This document shows, in pieces, positions 10,546 through 22,536 of a stretch of DNA of 64,000 nt. Each line of letters opens with the position of its first letter. Positions within the stretch are counted from its first letter, which is position 1. A program made the translations under genes and the position numbers. Below the pieces are notes generated by a model. It ran no database searches, was not told the origin of the DNA, and saw only the letters and a program-made list of their open reading frames with translations. This stretch comes from Mesodorylaimus sp. YZB2_4. Its lineage: Eukaryota > Nematoda > Enoplea > Dorylaimida > Dorylaimidae. The stretch spans positions 1 through 64,000 of the forward strand of contig JASANH010001673.1 of the NCBI GenBank assembly GCA_030248295.1, written 5' to 3'.

Positions 10546-11869
10546 TGTGCACTAATAATTGCGGAATTCGTGTCCTACCCAGTGTCTCCCGCACAAGCAG
10601 TATATTTCGATTCTGACACCTAAAGCAGCAAAACTCCAAAGTACTAGCGTGCCTGTGGACCTTTGCGATGTTCAAAGGTTCGTTATCAGCCTTCTTGACG
10701 AGATTCCTCATCGTCTCTTCTCCAGTTGACGTTGCTTATCATTCTTCAACAGTGTACGCGCCATATTAGGCATGAAGAGAGAGATTGGTTCATCCTTCGG
10801 ATGGGCGTACCGACGATGCAAAACCGTCTTTCGTGCATCTAATACTGGCAAGTCAGAGGATGCCCGAATATTTTAGATTCTAATAACGTTATCCTGCAAA
10901 AAGTATGCGGGGATTTTTTGCCGCTGATTATTAGACCAAAAGTTTGAATTTGCTAGCAAAGTTCGCATTGCCACTAAACTTTTTTTAAAAAAAGTACGAC
11001 AGATGGTTCAAATATACTAGCCAGAGAGGCACCGCTAACTGACTGCCTCGCCTCTTTACCATCGATGCACATCCAGGCACTTGGTGGGCGATAAAGCATA
11101 CAGTAAACATGAACATGTCTGGTTTGCGTGAGAACCAGCGCAGTGCAGGCAGACGGCACCCAATACCTTCGATAAAGCGTTGACACACCAGGACTAGTGA
11201 CATGCGAAATTGTGATGCGTGTGCTGCACACAGGCTTTCTTATCGTATGTCTGCTCAAATGACCATGACCGTCAGGTTCAGGAGGTTTCGAATATGTCTT
11301 TTTGCATGTGTCTTGTTCACGCAGACTCTCGTTTACGGCATATACAACATTTCACAGACCTCGAACAACGCAAAATTTGATTTTCCCGCCGCAAGCCGCC
11401 TTATGACAGTTTTATATCGAAAACAGCCCTCAATTTAAAGCGTGCGCGTCCCGCTCTCAGGTAAAAGCCTTTAAGCAGAAAATTGCAACAAATTTTGTCC
11501 ATTTTTGAAAAGAAACTTAATTAAAGTCATATACCAGGGAAACTGTCAAAAATACTTCTGTCAATACGACTAGCGCAAAGGCTTTAAACTAATAGACTTT
11601 TCATCTATGTAAAATTGTCATAAGCGGCTCGCAGCGGGAAATTCAAACTTTGCGTAAGACAACGATAAGTATAAAATGGTGCATCACTATTCAATGCAAA
11701 TGTATGATAGATTATTGCCAGTCCGTTCGTGTCGCAGCTCCTAAGTTTGGCATTTTTATCCTAGAGCTCATAATAGCTAGAAATTACAGATACAAAAAAT
11801 TTTCTTACTTAAGCTGGACATACTACTACATTCAAAGTTGTAAAAATTTGTTTAATTCCTCGTGGTGTC
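10546..11869. other. Intergenic between CD36 and first GT14 gene
   Basis: No convincing gene is seen. The CD36 and GT14 genes are divergent here, so both promoters should lie in this 1.3 kb. I did not recognise a TATA box close to either start. Confidence 0.55.
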
Positions 11870-13289
11870 ATGAAGAGGACCAAATTCGCCATAAAATCAC
11901 TTTTTGTCTTCTTAGTTTTCATTGTGTTTTTAATTATAAAAGAAGCACCATTGCAAAACCACATTCCGGTTACGTCTGGCACTATAACTTGCAACGAAAC
12001 GTGTCCAGCTGGTAAGCAAAGCATAAATTTTGTTTGCAACTTTAGCCAAAAGTTTTGTTGCCCATTTAGATGACCAAACATTTCAGTGGTGTCCTAATAA
12101 TGGATACTTATTACAAGAATTTGATGAAATCGACTGCGATGCTTTATTTGATGGAAAAAATGCAACAACAATTAGAGACGCCGCCAATTGGACCCTGCCC
12201 TGCACTTTTTCCGAATCTGATATTCTCCAATTATCTAAGAACTGTACTGATCTAAAACGAATATTTCAATTTCCAAATTTGCCATTTAGCAAAGAAGAAT
12301 CTGAATTTCCACTGGCTTTCGTTTTTGTGATCGCTAAAGAAGTCGAACAGAGCATTCGTCTTTTATCCTCAGTTTATCAACCCCAGAATGCATATTGTGT
12401 GACCTATGATTTGCACGCCGGATCAACTTTCTATAAAACATTGGAGTCTGTGATTGGATGTTTGCCAGATAATGTATGGACACCGAAAGAGAAAAGAGAA
12501 ATTTCGTGGGGCGGATTTTCTATTTTAGAATCGACCATGGACTGCATCCGTCTTTTAGAGGCTAAACGCCATAATTGGAAGTATGTTCAAATTTTGTCAT
12601 GGAATGACATGCCACTAAAGACAAATTTAGAAATGGTTAAAATTCTAAAATTATTTAATGGGGCGAGTGATTCGGAATTGGAACCAGGTGCGACTGGTCG
12701 TTACCAGAATTTTCATAGTGTGGCTAACGAAATTCGGGAACAAAAAGGGAAGAAAAAGCCGATGCCGCCACACGGACTGATCATTTATAAAGGCAGTTTT
12801 GCTGTTAGTTTGGCTCGAGAATTCGTGCAATTTCTTGTCACCAATCAAATTGGTCGCGATCTTTTTGAATATTTTAGAACATCCTGGGGACCCGAAGAAC
12901 ATTTTTGGTCGACACTAATCCATAATGTTCACTTGAATCAAACTGGCAACTTCCCTGGTTCGTGTTTAGGAATATACGATTTCGAAAAGAGGAAAAAAGC
13001 GTGGATATCTCGACATCAAATGTGGAAGAATCTTGGTCCATGTCACGGGAAATACACATCGGCATCGTGTGTTTTCGGTGTAAAAGATTTGGCCAATTTA
13101 AAAAATCGAACTGAACTCGTCGCACATAAATTTTATCTTAATTTCCAACCAGCCGCTTTGTATTGCATGCACAAGCGGCACTTTAAGAAAAGTCGAAACG
13201 GACAAGCGAAAATCAATTTGCAATATTATGCAGAGTTGCCAGCAGTTCGTTATAATTTATTGCAGAATAAAAGTGAATTTATATGTTAG
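11870..13289 (+). CDS. GT14 core-2/I-branching glycosyltransferase, copy 1
   Basis: A type II Golgi enzyme of family GT14, which typically adds beta-1,6-GlcNAc to O-glycans (or xylose to core proteins) from a UDP-sugar. Exons are 11870-12011 and 12070-13289, joined at phase 1 across a 58-bp intron, giving 453 residues. The ATG at 11870 starts a basic tail and signal anchor (KSLFVFLVFIVFLII). The luminal part has FPLAFVFVIAKEVEQSIRLL, then LSWNDMPLKTNLEMV (the family's donor-site region), a GLIIYKGS segment, and PEEHFWSTL, where the Glu is the expected catalytic base. Paired cysteines recur in the same places as in the other two copies. It is clearly more divergent from copies 2 and 3 than those are from each other. 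Acceptor sugar cannot be told from sequence. Confidence 0.9.
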
Positions 13290-14217
13290 AGCTTAAAATT
13301 GTAGTTTTAGTCTTTTTTTATTCTTTCGCTATTGTTATACTGGTTTCTGCAACAAAACTAGAGCACAAACAAGTCGCAGTGTAGTTTTTCTGTCAAAGCC
13401 CTGCTTGTCTTAAGGAAAGCTTAAAGACAGTGTACGCTTCTGATGACATGTCGCACGCGTGATGGTTCGCGGAATATCACACACAGATATCCAATAATCC
13501 TGGATCTAAGAACAGTATGTGCCTACCGAGATCAGGAGGAAGCCCCGAAACAAACTTCCGGGCAACTGATGCAGACAAATAAGAGCCCACAGAGCAGATT
13601 CCGCTTTGTAAATCGGGGCAGATCACTAGATTATGGTTCGAAAACTGGCCTCCTTACCTGGGACAAGTCCAGCCACTCGCTCCCAAGCAATACGGAGAGA
13701 TAAATAGCGAATGCCACCGCGGCCGCGCCCCTTTTTCATGAATTGCTTTTCATTTACACTAGCTGTTATCTGTCCCTGGGAAATTCTATAACCATCTTCT
13801 CAAGACTAACCTTACAACCAATAGAAACCAAAAGCTCGCTGATTTTAACTTCCACCTTGATTCTTGCTCTCCCAACTGACATGAAACTAGGTTGTTCGGA
13901 TTAAGTTCGAAATCAGTCTGCACTATTCGCACGACTTAACCATAATGCCATCACTCATACAAGTGGCGAAACCTAGCTGTGATGCTATGGTGGCATGCGT
14001 AAAAAAGACCACGGTAATGCAAATGATGCTCAACCCACAATTTTCACGAAATGCCCTCGAGACTTAAGCAATTTTATATATCGGATAGCAAAATTACTTC
14101 AACCAAACAGCAAAACGTGGAATGCGTAATGATTGAGAAACACTGCAAGATTTTTTAGAGAAGGCGTACTCGTAACAGTGTCCAAAATACACTTGTTTCA
14201 CAAATCACTTTACATCC
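13290..14217. other. Intergenic, nothing recognised
   Basis: The GT14 copy 1 and CAP genes converge on this stretch. Only short non-conserved frames are present. Confidence 0.55.
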
Positions 14218-14925
14218 CTAGCCGCACAATCCATCGCGACCAGCGGGCAAATTGAACACAGCGCGACACTTGGAGCCAGGTGCGCCCCGCTCGAACGGTT
14301 TCTCTCCTATCATGTTTCCACCGATTCCATAATTGCAATAGATTAAAAAGCCAGGATGGCCGAATCCTTGCACATTGCCGCAATGTGCGATAGCGCATCC
14401 AACATCTGACGTTTTTGCCCATGTTATCTAAAATCATCATAAATAACATTCTAAGAACACTGTTATTGCCTATTTGCGTGCAGTATGTACCTGTGTGTAA
14501 TGGCCGCAAACGGCAGAGCATTTGTTGGTGGCTGGATCGAAACTTTTCTTTTCGCTTCCCCAGCTGTCCGCAACTCCTCTAAATGTGGGTTTGGCCGTGC
14601 TAACGTAAATGTTTTCACCGATGTAACTAAATCCAGCAACATTCTGTCTTTCGCTTCCTGACGTGTGGCTGAACACGCATCTCGAAGCAGCCCTCTGCGC
14701 GAAACGGGCTAATTGATCATTCCATTTCTGTAATAAAACTAGTTCAAGTTAAATCATAAAAACACGGAATTCACGTACCAATCTGCGCATAGCTGTTGCG
14801 CCAGCATTTTTTCTCCATTCATTATGCGAATCGACAATTTCTTGTTTTTCGGCATCGCTAATCGACATTGCTTGACCATGGTAAAGGCAGGAAAATGCCA
14901 AAATGAGGAACAAGTAAGCTGACAT
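14218..14925 (-). CDS. Secreted CAP/SCP (venom-allergen-like) protein
   Basis: A secreted single-domain protein of the CAP superfamily (SCP/TAPS, PR-1-like). Exons are 14925-14779, 14727-14491 and 14427-14218, with introns of 51 and 63 bp, giving 197 residues. The signal peptide is MSAYLFLILAFSCLYHGQA. The four residues of the CAP cavity are present: His in VDSHNEWRK, Glu in GENIY, Glu in the SWGSEKKSF segment and His in GHYTQ. Both signature motifs are seen: GHYTQITW, whose reading continues across intron 2, and FLIYCNYGIGGN. Cysteines in the C-terminal part fit the usual disulfides. In nematodes such proteins are secreted and often expanded; the role of this one is unknown. It lies on the opposite strand between GT14 copies 1 and 2. 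Confidence 0.92.
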
Positions 14926-14994
14926 CTCGACACAGGAAGGAGAACTTGTTCTAGCAACGTTGAGAGTAGGTGAGTTCGAACAGATATTGCAGAC

Positions 14995-15002
14995 CTTATA
15001 TA
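14995..15002 (-). promoter_or_regulatory. TATA box of the CAP gene
   Basis: Minus-strand TATATAAG lies about 70 bp upstream of the CAP start codon at 14925. The spacing suits a short 5' leader of roughly 35-45 bases. Confidence 0.55.
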
Positions 15003-15558
15003 CATATGCTGCTATGTGAAGAAGGTATTATCAGCCAGGTTACAGTGCGAAAGGTGTGGGAACATTGATTTTTCACAGCTGTCGTCCCTCAAAAAATGAA
15101 GCTGAATTGCGACTATTGTCCTGGCATTTGTCATGGGCAGCAGCTTTCTCAACATGTTTGTGCCTGAAACGGTGATGACGATCGTAGTCACTAAGCCATA
15201 GTTCGTGTCCTACACACCCAGTTTGGTTGTGCGCTGGCGTAGGCTGGTTATTGGAAATCCAAGGGATGTGCATGAATGAGTCACGGATGTCAGATGTACG
15301 AAATGAATAGCAAGTTTACTCTTGCTGTGGGCGAATAGCTGAATGTAAGAATACTGTACAACTGTAGATGTGCATGCTACTCACAAGTAAGAAAAGTAAT
15401 AAAACAGCAGTTTGCTCTATTTATGACGCCCGATGTATCAGCTTACAGCACAGTAGAATCAAGGTTGTTTTAAGCAGTTTTAAAGTCAAAAAATTCGTAC
15501 ATAACTAATAATAAGAGAAAAAAGCGGCCAAAATCTCCTCGGCAGGGAAGAGCAAGCT

Positions 15559-15631
15559 GTGGCAGAGTGGCTTGTGGTTAGTGCATTTATTTTGCTACAA
15601 CGAGGCTCGCGGGTCGACTCCTTCACGGGCT
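15559..15631 (+). repeat. tRNA-like (SINE-type) relic
   Basis: GTGGCAGAGTGG fits a pol III A box and GGGTCGACTCC, some 50 bases later, fits a B box. The acceptor and anticodon stems do not fold well, so this looks like a tRNA pseudogene or SINE head, not a working tRNA. Confidence 0.45.
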
Positions 15632-17291
15632 AGAATTTGGTTTCTGTTTCTTTTTTCTTCCACGTAGCATAGGCAAGTCATTGTGACCAAAGTAAATGAA
15701 CTACCCGCCTTTTGTTAGGATATTCACATTTTGGAAGTGATCAGACTATGCAGGTTGTTCAAAATCGATTGACCTAGGAAGGGAAATCATACTGCGAGTG
15801 TGAACATGCTGAAATCGGTTAAATAATTTTAAAAAACTAGGCAAATTCGAATTTAGTATGGAAAAACAGGAAAAATCAAGGAGAATCATTTTTTGGAAGG
15901 AAAATCAAGAACAAGGATCAAGATCAAGGAAAATCAAGAGCCCTGGTTACTTCCTTTTCAGCAGTTAGGAATAAGATGTATGGGTCACCAGGTTATCTCA
16001 GCGAAATGCACTACACACAGTGCTCACACACAGATGCATTCTGATGTAAGCATCAAGGTTACAATGTGCTGCTGCTGTCCGTATTTGAAGAGGGGCTCCA
16101 CAAAGGATACCAGCTGTGTGAAGAAGACGCGCCAAGCACTCCAGACGGCGACCCGGGACAAACCACACACACACAAAAAAAAAAGAAAAAAAAACTTACA
16201 CGATAGCAACCTGAATATGCTGAAGCCTACGCCTCTGGACTAATATCCTGCAGCTGCGAGTAAAAGGCAATGTCATAAGATAATATGGTGTAAGCCTTGA
16301 AAGACACTCAGAACAATTTCTTTTCCTCTGTTTTCAACTTTATGTTCATGCTAATGTTTTATCATATCAGCAATGGCACAATTGAGGATGGGACTCACAC
16401 AAAGTGACTCGCCTGGTCGCGAGTCAAATCCAGCCCGAGAGGTAGACACTTATAACCCGCTATTTAGACTAACGTTATGAGCTTGATCTTTCAATGAGAG
16501 CCCGCTCGTTGATAACTCGTGCTGCTGATATTCTTGCAGAAAAAGCAGCTTAAGAGCGTGTTATAATCGTCAGTGGTTGCGTTTTTCAGGAGACCAGCCA
16601 TCCTAAGCCCTGGTTCTACTGTGTGCATTGGCTGGTCTAAAAGTTATGAGCCTGTCACAATAGACCCTTTAGGAAACAATGTATAGGAAGTTGACTCGTA
16701 CAGCTGGCGAATAAATGAATGTCAGAGCATATTGCTGCAGATTTATGCATTCTACCCATAAATAAGGGAATGACAAGGCAGTTTATACTATCTGTGATGC
16801 CAGATGTATCACAGCATGCAGCACGATACAGTCGAGCTAGTTTTGCAGAAGCTCAGAAGCCAGAAAATTGGCAAATAATCGAGCCTGCGAATGAAAAAGT
16901 TCTAGATGCGAAACAAAAGTTTATAATTTTCAGTTTTCATGGATTACCTTTAGCGGATGAAATGAGCCCCCACGTCAGGTCATAACTTTACTCGAATAAT
17001 TCTGACACGTTCAGAACTTCAAACAATCAAGTAGGTTTGCCAGTACAACGGTTAAACCTAGACCAAACAAGCATCCTTTCCCCACCCCAGGCACCCGAAA
17101 CACCTTTCATCCTATCCTTTGCTATAACCCGTTTTCTTTGAGAATATACAGGCACTCCAAGTCGCCGCATAGGCCGCGTGTACATTTTCAAAGAAAACAG
17201 ATATTACACTATGGGCGAGAACGTACAGCTCTAGCTACACTGCCTTCGGGATACACTTACACGTTCGCCCTTCGACCTTCACATTGCCACC

Positions 17292-18802
17292 ATGTCATTC
17301 TCTTCATCTGCTGTCAGAGCGGGTTCCAATGTCGCATTGAAATCTGTGTTCCTGATTTTGACTTTATGCTCGCTTCTTGTTTTAACATTTATTTCCTTTA
17401 ATTTTCGAGCGATTAGAGAAAATTTTCGATTACTCTCTAATAAAGCCGATCATCTTGATGAGGCCACAGCTAATCTGACTGACCTTATAACGAGAGGTTC
17501 GTTTGATTCCCTGATCTGTCTTCTTTAAAAATCCTTTTGAGCGAAGTCTTTTCGTCGAAGCGCGTTTTTTTAGGAACCACCAACGCCCAGCTCTTTCAAT
17601 GGTATATTGACCAGCCCAAGACTCGAAAACAGGAGGAAATAATCAATTGCGACAGATTATTCGCTGGAGAAGATAAAGAACTTTTAAGCACTTCTCTCAC
17701 ATGGACACCACCATGCAGCTATGCCGATAAAGATATCCCAGTAATGGCTCGAAATTGCACCGCCTTCAAAACTACATTTCAATTTCCGAATTCTCCATTT
17801 AGTCGAGAAGAAGCCGAATTTCCCCTCGCCTTCGTTATATTGGCTGAAAGAGAAGCTGAGCAAACAATTCGGCTCTTGTCCTCGATTTATCAACCCCAAA
17901 ATGCGTATTGTTTGACTTACGATCTCGACACGGGCTCTAAATTCGCTAAAGCTATGGAATCGACGGCTAGATGCTTCCCAGAAAACGTTTGGACTCCAGA
18001 AAAGAAACGGGAAATATATTACGGTGATATTTCGATATTGGATGCATTATTAGATTGTTTGCGTGTTTTAAACGCGAAAAACCACGCATGGAAATATGTG
18101 CAATTTTTGTCGTGGAACGATATGCCGTTGAAAACGAATTTAGAAATGGTCAAGATTCTGATATTATACAAAGGAGCCAGTGATGCTGATTTACTTCAAA
18201 GTCGCATAGATCGAATTAGACGTTTCCATAAACATGGAAAATTAGACGAGGGGGAAGAAAGAGTCAAGTCGATTCCGCCTCACGGATTAATTATTTATAA
18301 AAGCAGTCTAGCCGTCACTTTGGCTCGCGATTTCGCCAATTTCGTCTTGCATGATCCGATTTCGAAAGATTTGCTGGAATATTTGCGCACGACCTGGGCT
18401 CCCGAAGAACATTTTTGGTCAACGTTAATTCACAATGTTCAACTTAATCAAACGGGCAATTTTCCAGGATGGTGTCTGCATTTTTACCTTTGGGAAACAC
18501 GACAAAAGACGTGGATATCTCGTTATCAAGCGTGGGAAGATTTACGAGATCCGTGTGAAGGCAAGTTCAAGGATGAGTCTTGCGTCTTTGGAGTTGGTGA
18601 TTTGGCTTTACTGAAAAATCGACCGGAATTGGTTGCTCATAAATTTTATCGGGAATTCCAACCAGCAGCCTGGTACTGTATGCATGAAAATCATTTCAAG
18701 AAAAGTCGAAAAGGAATAGTTGGGATTAATATTAGTCACTACGAAAATATGCCAGCTGTTCGTTATAACTTATTGAAGAACAAGGAAGAGTTCACGTGTT
18801 GA
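17292..18802 (+). CDS. GT14 core-2/I-branching glycosyltransferase, copy 2
   Basis: A second GT14 enzyme of the same type. Exons are 17292-17496 and 17574-18802, phase 1, with a 77-bp intron containing stop codons, giving 477 residues. The ATG at 17292 has a good context (GCCACC before it). It adds about 16 residues before the basic/hydrophobic anchor (SVFLILTLCSLLVLTFISF). The luminal domain has FPLAFVILAEREAEQTIRLL, LSWNDMPLKTNLEMV and PEEHFWSTL, with an NQT sequon shared by all copies. Exon 2 from about 17650 to the stop is nearly identical to copy 3, with about 16 mismatches in 1.15 kb by eye. Similarity stops at the stop codon. At the equivalent of copy 3's ATG this gene has TTG, which explains its use of an earlier start. 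Confidence 0.9.
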
Positions 18803-19833
18803 AAATTAAAGAGATATGCCAAGAACTTTTTCTTCTGTACAGTACTGTCCAAGACACGTGTCTCTCGGAGGAAAGGCACACAGTGAACTATCTGCTGGAC
18901 TCCATTTAGTGACTGTTGTGTAGTCAGAGCGAGCAAGTCAGTCCTGCAGTACCGGTACCATACAATACCGTAGTTTACTCATACCCAGGCACTTACATGC
19001 ACTCAAATGGGTAAGAGACATACATAATAATGTTATACAGTACCGTACCTGTTTTATATTGCACTGTGCGTTCGGTTAAGGCTCTGTTTTTTCCATTCTA
19101 AAAGTTGCGCAACCATGATCGAGCAGACATATGGAAACTCGAATTATGTAGCAGAGATCCTGTTAAGGCAGTTAGCCTTCTTGAGGCGTACTATACTCTA
19201 CGTCTGCGTGGAGGCACGTTCTGGTGGCCCAGTTTCACTGAGGCACTTGCAAGTGTTCGCGCCGCAAGTGACATTTTACAACTATCCGCGTTTTACCACA
19301 AGGAACCTCACAAATTAGAAATGCAAGCGTGCCTGGTTGCATGGAGCCTGTGAGCAGTCCAGGACAAACACATTGCAAGTATAGAGAAGTATGGGCAACA
19401 AGTCACAAGCCTGACGGACGAGCATTTCAGACCTTGTAAAAAAGGGGACTTGTGGAGAGCGACTTGCGAAAGATGGAGGCAGAACTTATAAAGGAGCCCA
19501 AGTTCAGAAGGCTACAGCGTATTGATTTTTCGGAAGGAGAGGGAGCGAGGTGCTTCGATAAGATGGTACCCTTTCACAGGGCTGTCAAATTTTGGTTCCC
19601 TGCCGTTGTAAACTATCAAGTCGTATAGCGAGGCCATCAGCACCCCTAGCACTTCACGCTGGCAGCAGAGCGCGCCCCACTCAGTTAGCTTTCTAGCCGG
19701 CTGTGAACGCAGCAGCACCTAGCGGGCGTTGCGTCAGAGACCTTATAAGCTGGTTTCAAGTCAGTCTTGGCAGTACCCCCAAGCAGAAAACCCGGGAAGA
19801 GCAGGAGAGCAAGCAAGCATAAACCCCTCCCCG

Positions 19834-19849
19834 CCCCCCCCCCCCCCCC
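19834..19849 (+). repeat. Poly-C tract (16)
   Basis: The longest of five such tracts in the window, intergenic. Confidence 0.95.
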
Positions 19850-21718
19850 AGCAGGCATTCCATAGCAGCGAGAACAGCCCTTTCTCCTTCGTAATGGCCT
19901 TCCAGCTGTCGTTAGCCATAGAGCACAGGTAGCTGGTAGGACTCAACCGCGCGGGTGGCCGCTTAGAGCAGTAGCCTTGGTCTCTACCATTCGTGGTCTG
20001 AGAACTCGTTGGCATCCACTCGTGGGCGTATTACCCCTGTAGTATTGTGTCTTTTCTGGAATAAAATACAAACTGATCTACTGCGTATTCGCTGTCGTAG
20101 GCGCGGCCACTGGTAGTAGGCGCAGCTACATCTCATAGCTATATCATCATTGTGCTCGAGGTTCTTCCTTTTCCCGTTGGTGATCTGGTGTGTTAGTGAG
20201 AACAAAATAGAGACTAGATAGATCCTTCCCACAAATGCTTTTCATTGGTTTGGCCCGTGACGCTTTATGGACCGTTCGAGCGTTACGTTTGTCCTTGTAG
20301 CACCAGCAGGTCGTCTAATTTGTCTCTTTCCGCCCGGTTTCTTAGTACGATCTAGCTACTTAAAGTGCAGTGAGTTCAACTGGCCTACACAGCAGTAACT
20401 GATACGCACATAAGTCAAAAGATACAATACTGCCAATTACTGGCCTGCCAAAAGACAAAAAGAAAGGAGTCCGTGGCAAAAACATAGAGCCAATGGATGA
20501 AAACCGGCAATGCTACAAGTCCTACAAGCCTCGTTCTACTCCTGGAAAATTCTTCACAAGTCATGAGTCTCCGCCCCCTTTTTTTCTGAGAGCTTGAAAG
20601 TTCATGAAACCAATCGCTCGTAGGCACGCTATTGCTTCTGAAACAAGTCTTGCAACGCTAGGAGCTGTCACGGAATTATTTACGTTTGCACTTTGGTGAA
20701 ACTCGAGTCGCATGTGGACTCGTAACTTATGAGCTTGTGATTTGTGAAAGTGCGACTTGTATTTCTTGTAACTTGATGAAATCTGGCCCAAGCTGATTTT
20801 GCAAGGGGCCAAGGTCTTCTATAGTCCTGACCTGAGCCTGGTAGAAAGACTAGTCCTGCAGAGTATCGATCACTAAGATCTCGATTCCTACAACACCCTC
20901 GGGCGTGCATGTCATGCCTCTGGGTGCCTGCAACTGCCCAGTGCAACTGCTTAGTCTAGCCTGGCTGCTGGTCGAATGCACCCGGTCCTGAGATGCCAAT
21001 GCTGGCGAACAGATCCACTGTCGATGGCGCAGTGAAGACTTCTGTCAACACCAGAAGAGCTTTACAAGCACAGCAATGCACGACCATATTTTTAAAACAG
21101 TGCCACTCTCATTCTCCCCACAGACAAATCAGCAGACAACCGAGCATCTGGCCTGAAGTCGACTCCAGGAAGCTTCTAGTATAAACCAAATGGAACGACG
21201 ACCCCAGAGACCCCTTGAGAGTGTATATGGTTGGCGCTTGGCCCATAATACAGGTCTGCCAAATGCTGGTAGGATGGAAGATTCGATCGGTGGCCCCAAG
21301 AATTTAGAACGATAAGACTGAGTCGAATCGAGCGAGAGCGAGAAGGAACCTCAATCTCACCAAGGAGCCTGTTATACTCGCTTCCCCGCGAGCTGCAGTA
21401 ACTGTCCTAGACACAACCCAGGCGCCTCCAAGCGCCAAAATTCCCAAATTTCATAACATGTAAGAGAAATCGCAGAAGTTGAAGAGTTGTGCATTTTGCT
21501 CTGCCTCGCTTACTGAAATCCTTGGCCTATCTCAGGACAAACTAGGACAAGCCAGCGGACCGCCTTAGCCACAGGAACGAACCCACGCAGCCCACGACGC
21601 CTCGAGCACCGTTTATTCGTAAACCACACACAAGGGCCGTTTAGGCCCACAACTCGAAGGGCGGCCGCACGTGTTGATCCTGACGGAGGTTCTGATGGTC
21701 CTGAGCCCGGATTGCCCA

Positions 21719-21880
21719 GAGTGCAATTCAGACAAGGAACTCGATACCAGTCGCCGCCCAATTCCTGCAAACCAAACCAGTCACTCGGCCTCGAAATCAC
21801 TCTCGGCCTCGTGTCTGGCCCTGACCAAGGAGAGGCACACCAGTTCCCTCACCAGTGCACTGATAGGTGCAGATAAGTGT
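21719..21880 (+). repeat. Dispersed repeat shared with 61191-61326
   Basis: This is the longer copy of the pair. It has no coding capacity and its ends are not defined by inverted or LTR-type termini. Confidence 0.85.
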
Positions 21881-22536
21881 ATCCATGCCTATTACATTAC
21901 GCATCGCAGTTCGCCACACACCATTCACTAATGGCAAGACACTCTATGAACATACAGTATGCGGGGAGTGTCGACCCCTTAAGTATGCGAAGAAGGTCAA
22001 TAATTAGTCAAAAATACGCATTTTGGTAAAATTATAGAGCGAAGACGTGCCCTCCCTCCATTGCCACTTACCTTGATACGGTTTCATCAATCTCTGGTGA
22101 CCGTAAGTTTAAACGCGCCGCGCCAAATTAGCCAAATAAGCCAAATAATTTTACGCACACCTCGAAATCTGATCTCAAGCAGCGTCTTGTATTGAGTGAT
22201 CTGCGAAGAAAATCGCACTTATGCAATGTCACAGCTGCGTTCAAGAAATGGTCACACGCAAGCATAACAGTGAGAGGTCCGAAAATCGAACTCTCACACA
22301 ACATTCGGAAACACTACCAGTGTATATCGCAAAGCCTACAGGATATCTAAATTCAAAATGTTGCTACAGCAGGTGGTGGACAACTACATACTGTATCCGC
22401 AACGACGCTATACAGTACAGTATTGTAATACTATATGTGCCTACTTGCTTCACTATCTCGTAATGCACTTTACACGCCCGCCCTCCACCCTTTGCTTGAG
22501 GGCCGATTGGAGTCATCAGCACGCATCGTTGTCGCA

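Larger units (their letters stand above)
14926..17291. other. Intergenic with repeat remnants
   Basis: No gene is recognised. It holds the CAP promoter, a tRNA-like relic (15559-15631) and a degenerate run of AAAATCAAGGA-type units at about 15840-15945. A low-complexity CA/A run lies at 16169-16195. Confidence 0.55.
18803..22536. other. Intergenic with repeats, possible LTR relic
   Basis: No gene is recognised in 3.7 kb. It contains a 16-base poly-C tract (19834-19849). A dispersed repeat at 21719-21880 is shared with 61191-61326. A stretch around 19540-20240 has CT-rich and AATAAAATA-like signals that could be a solo LTR, but no second copy is present to prove it. Confidence 0.5.

Noticed and set aside
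19540-20240. Solo LTR candidate
   Set aside because: Suggestive composition and poly(A)-like signal only; no matching copy or target-site duplication was found.
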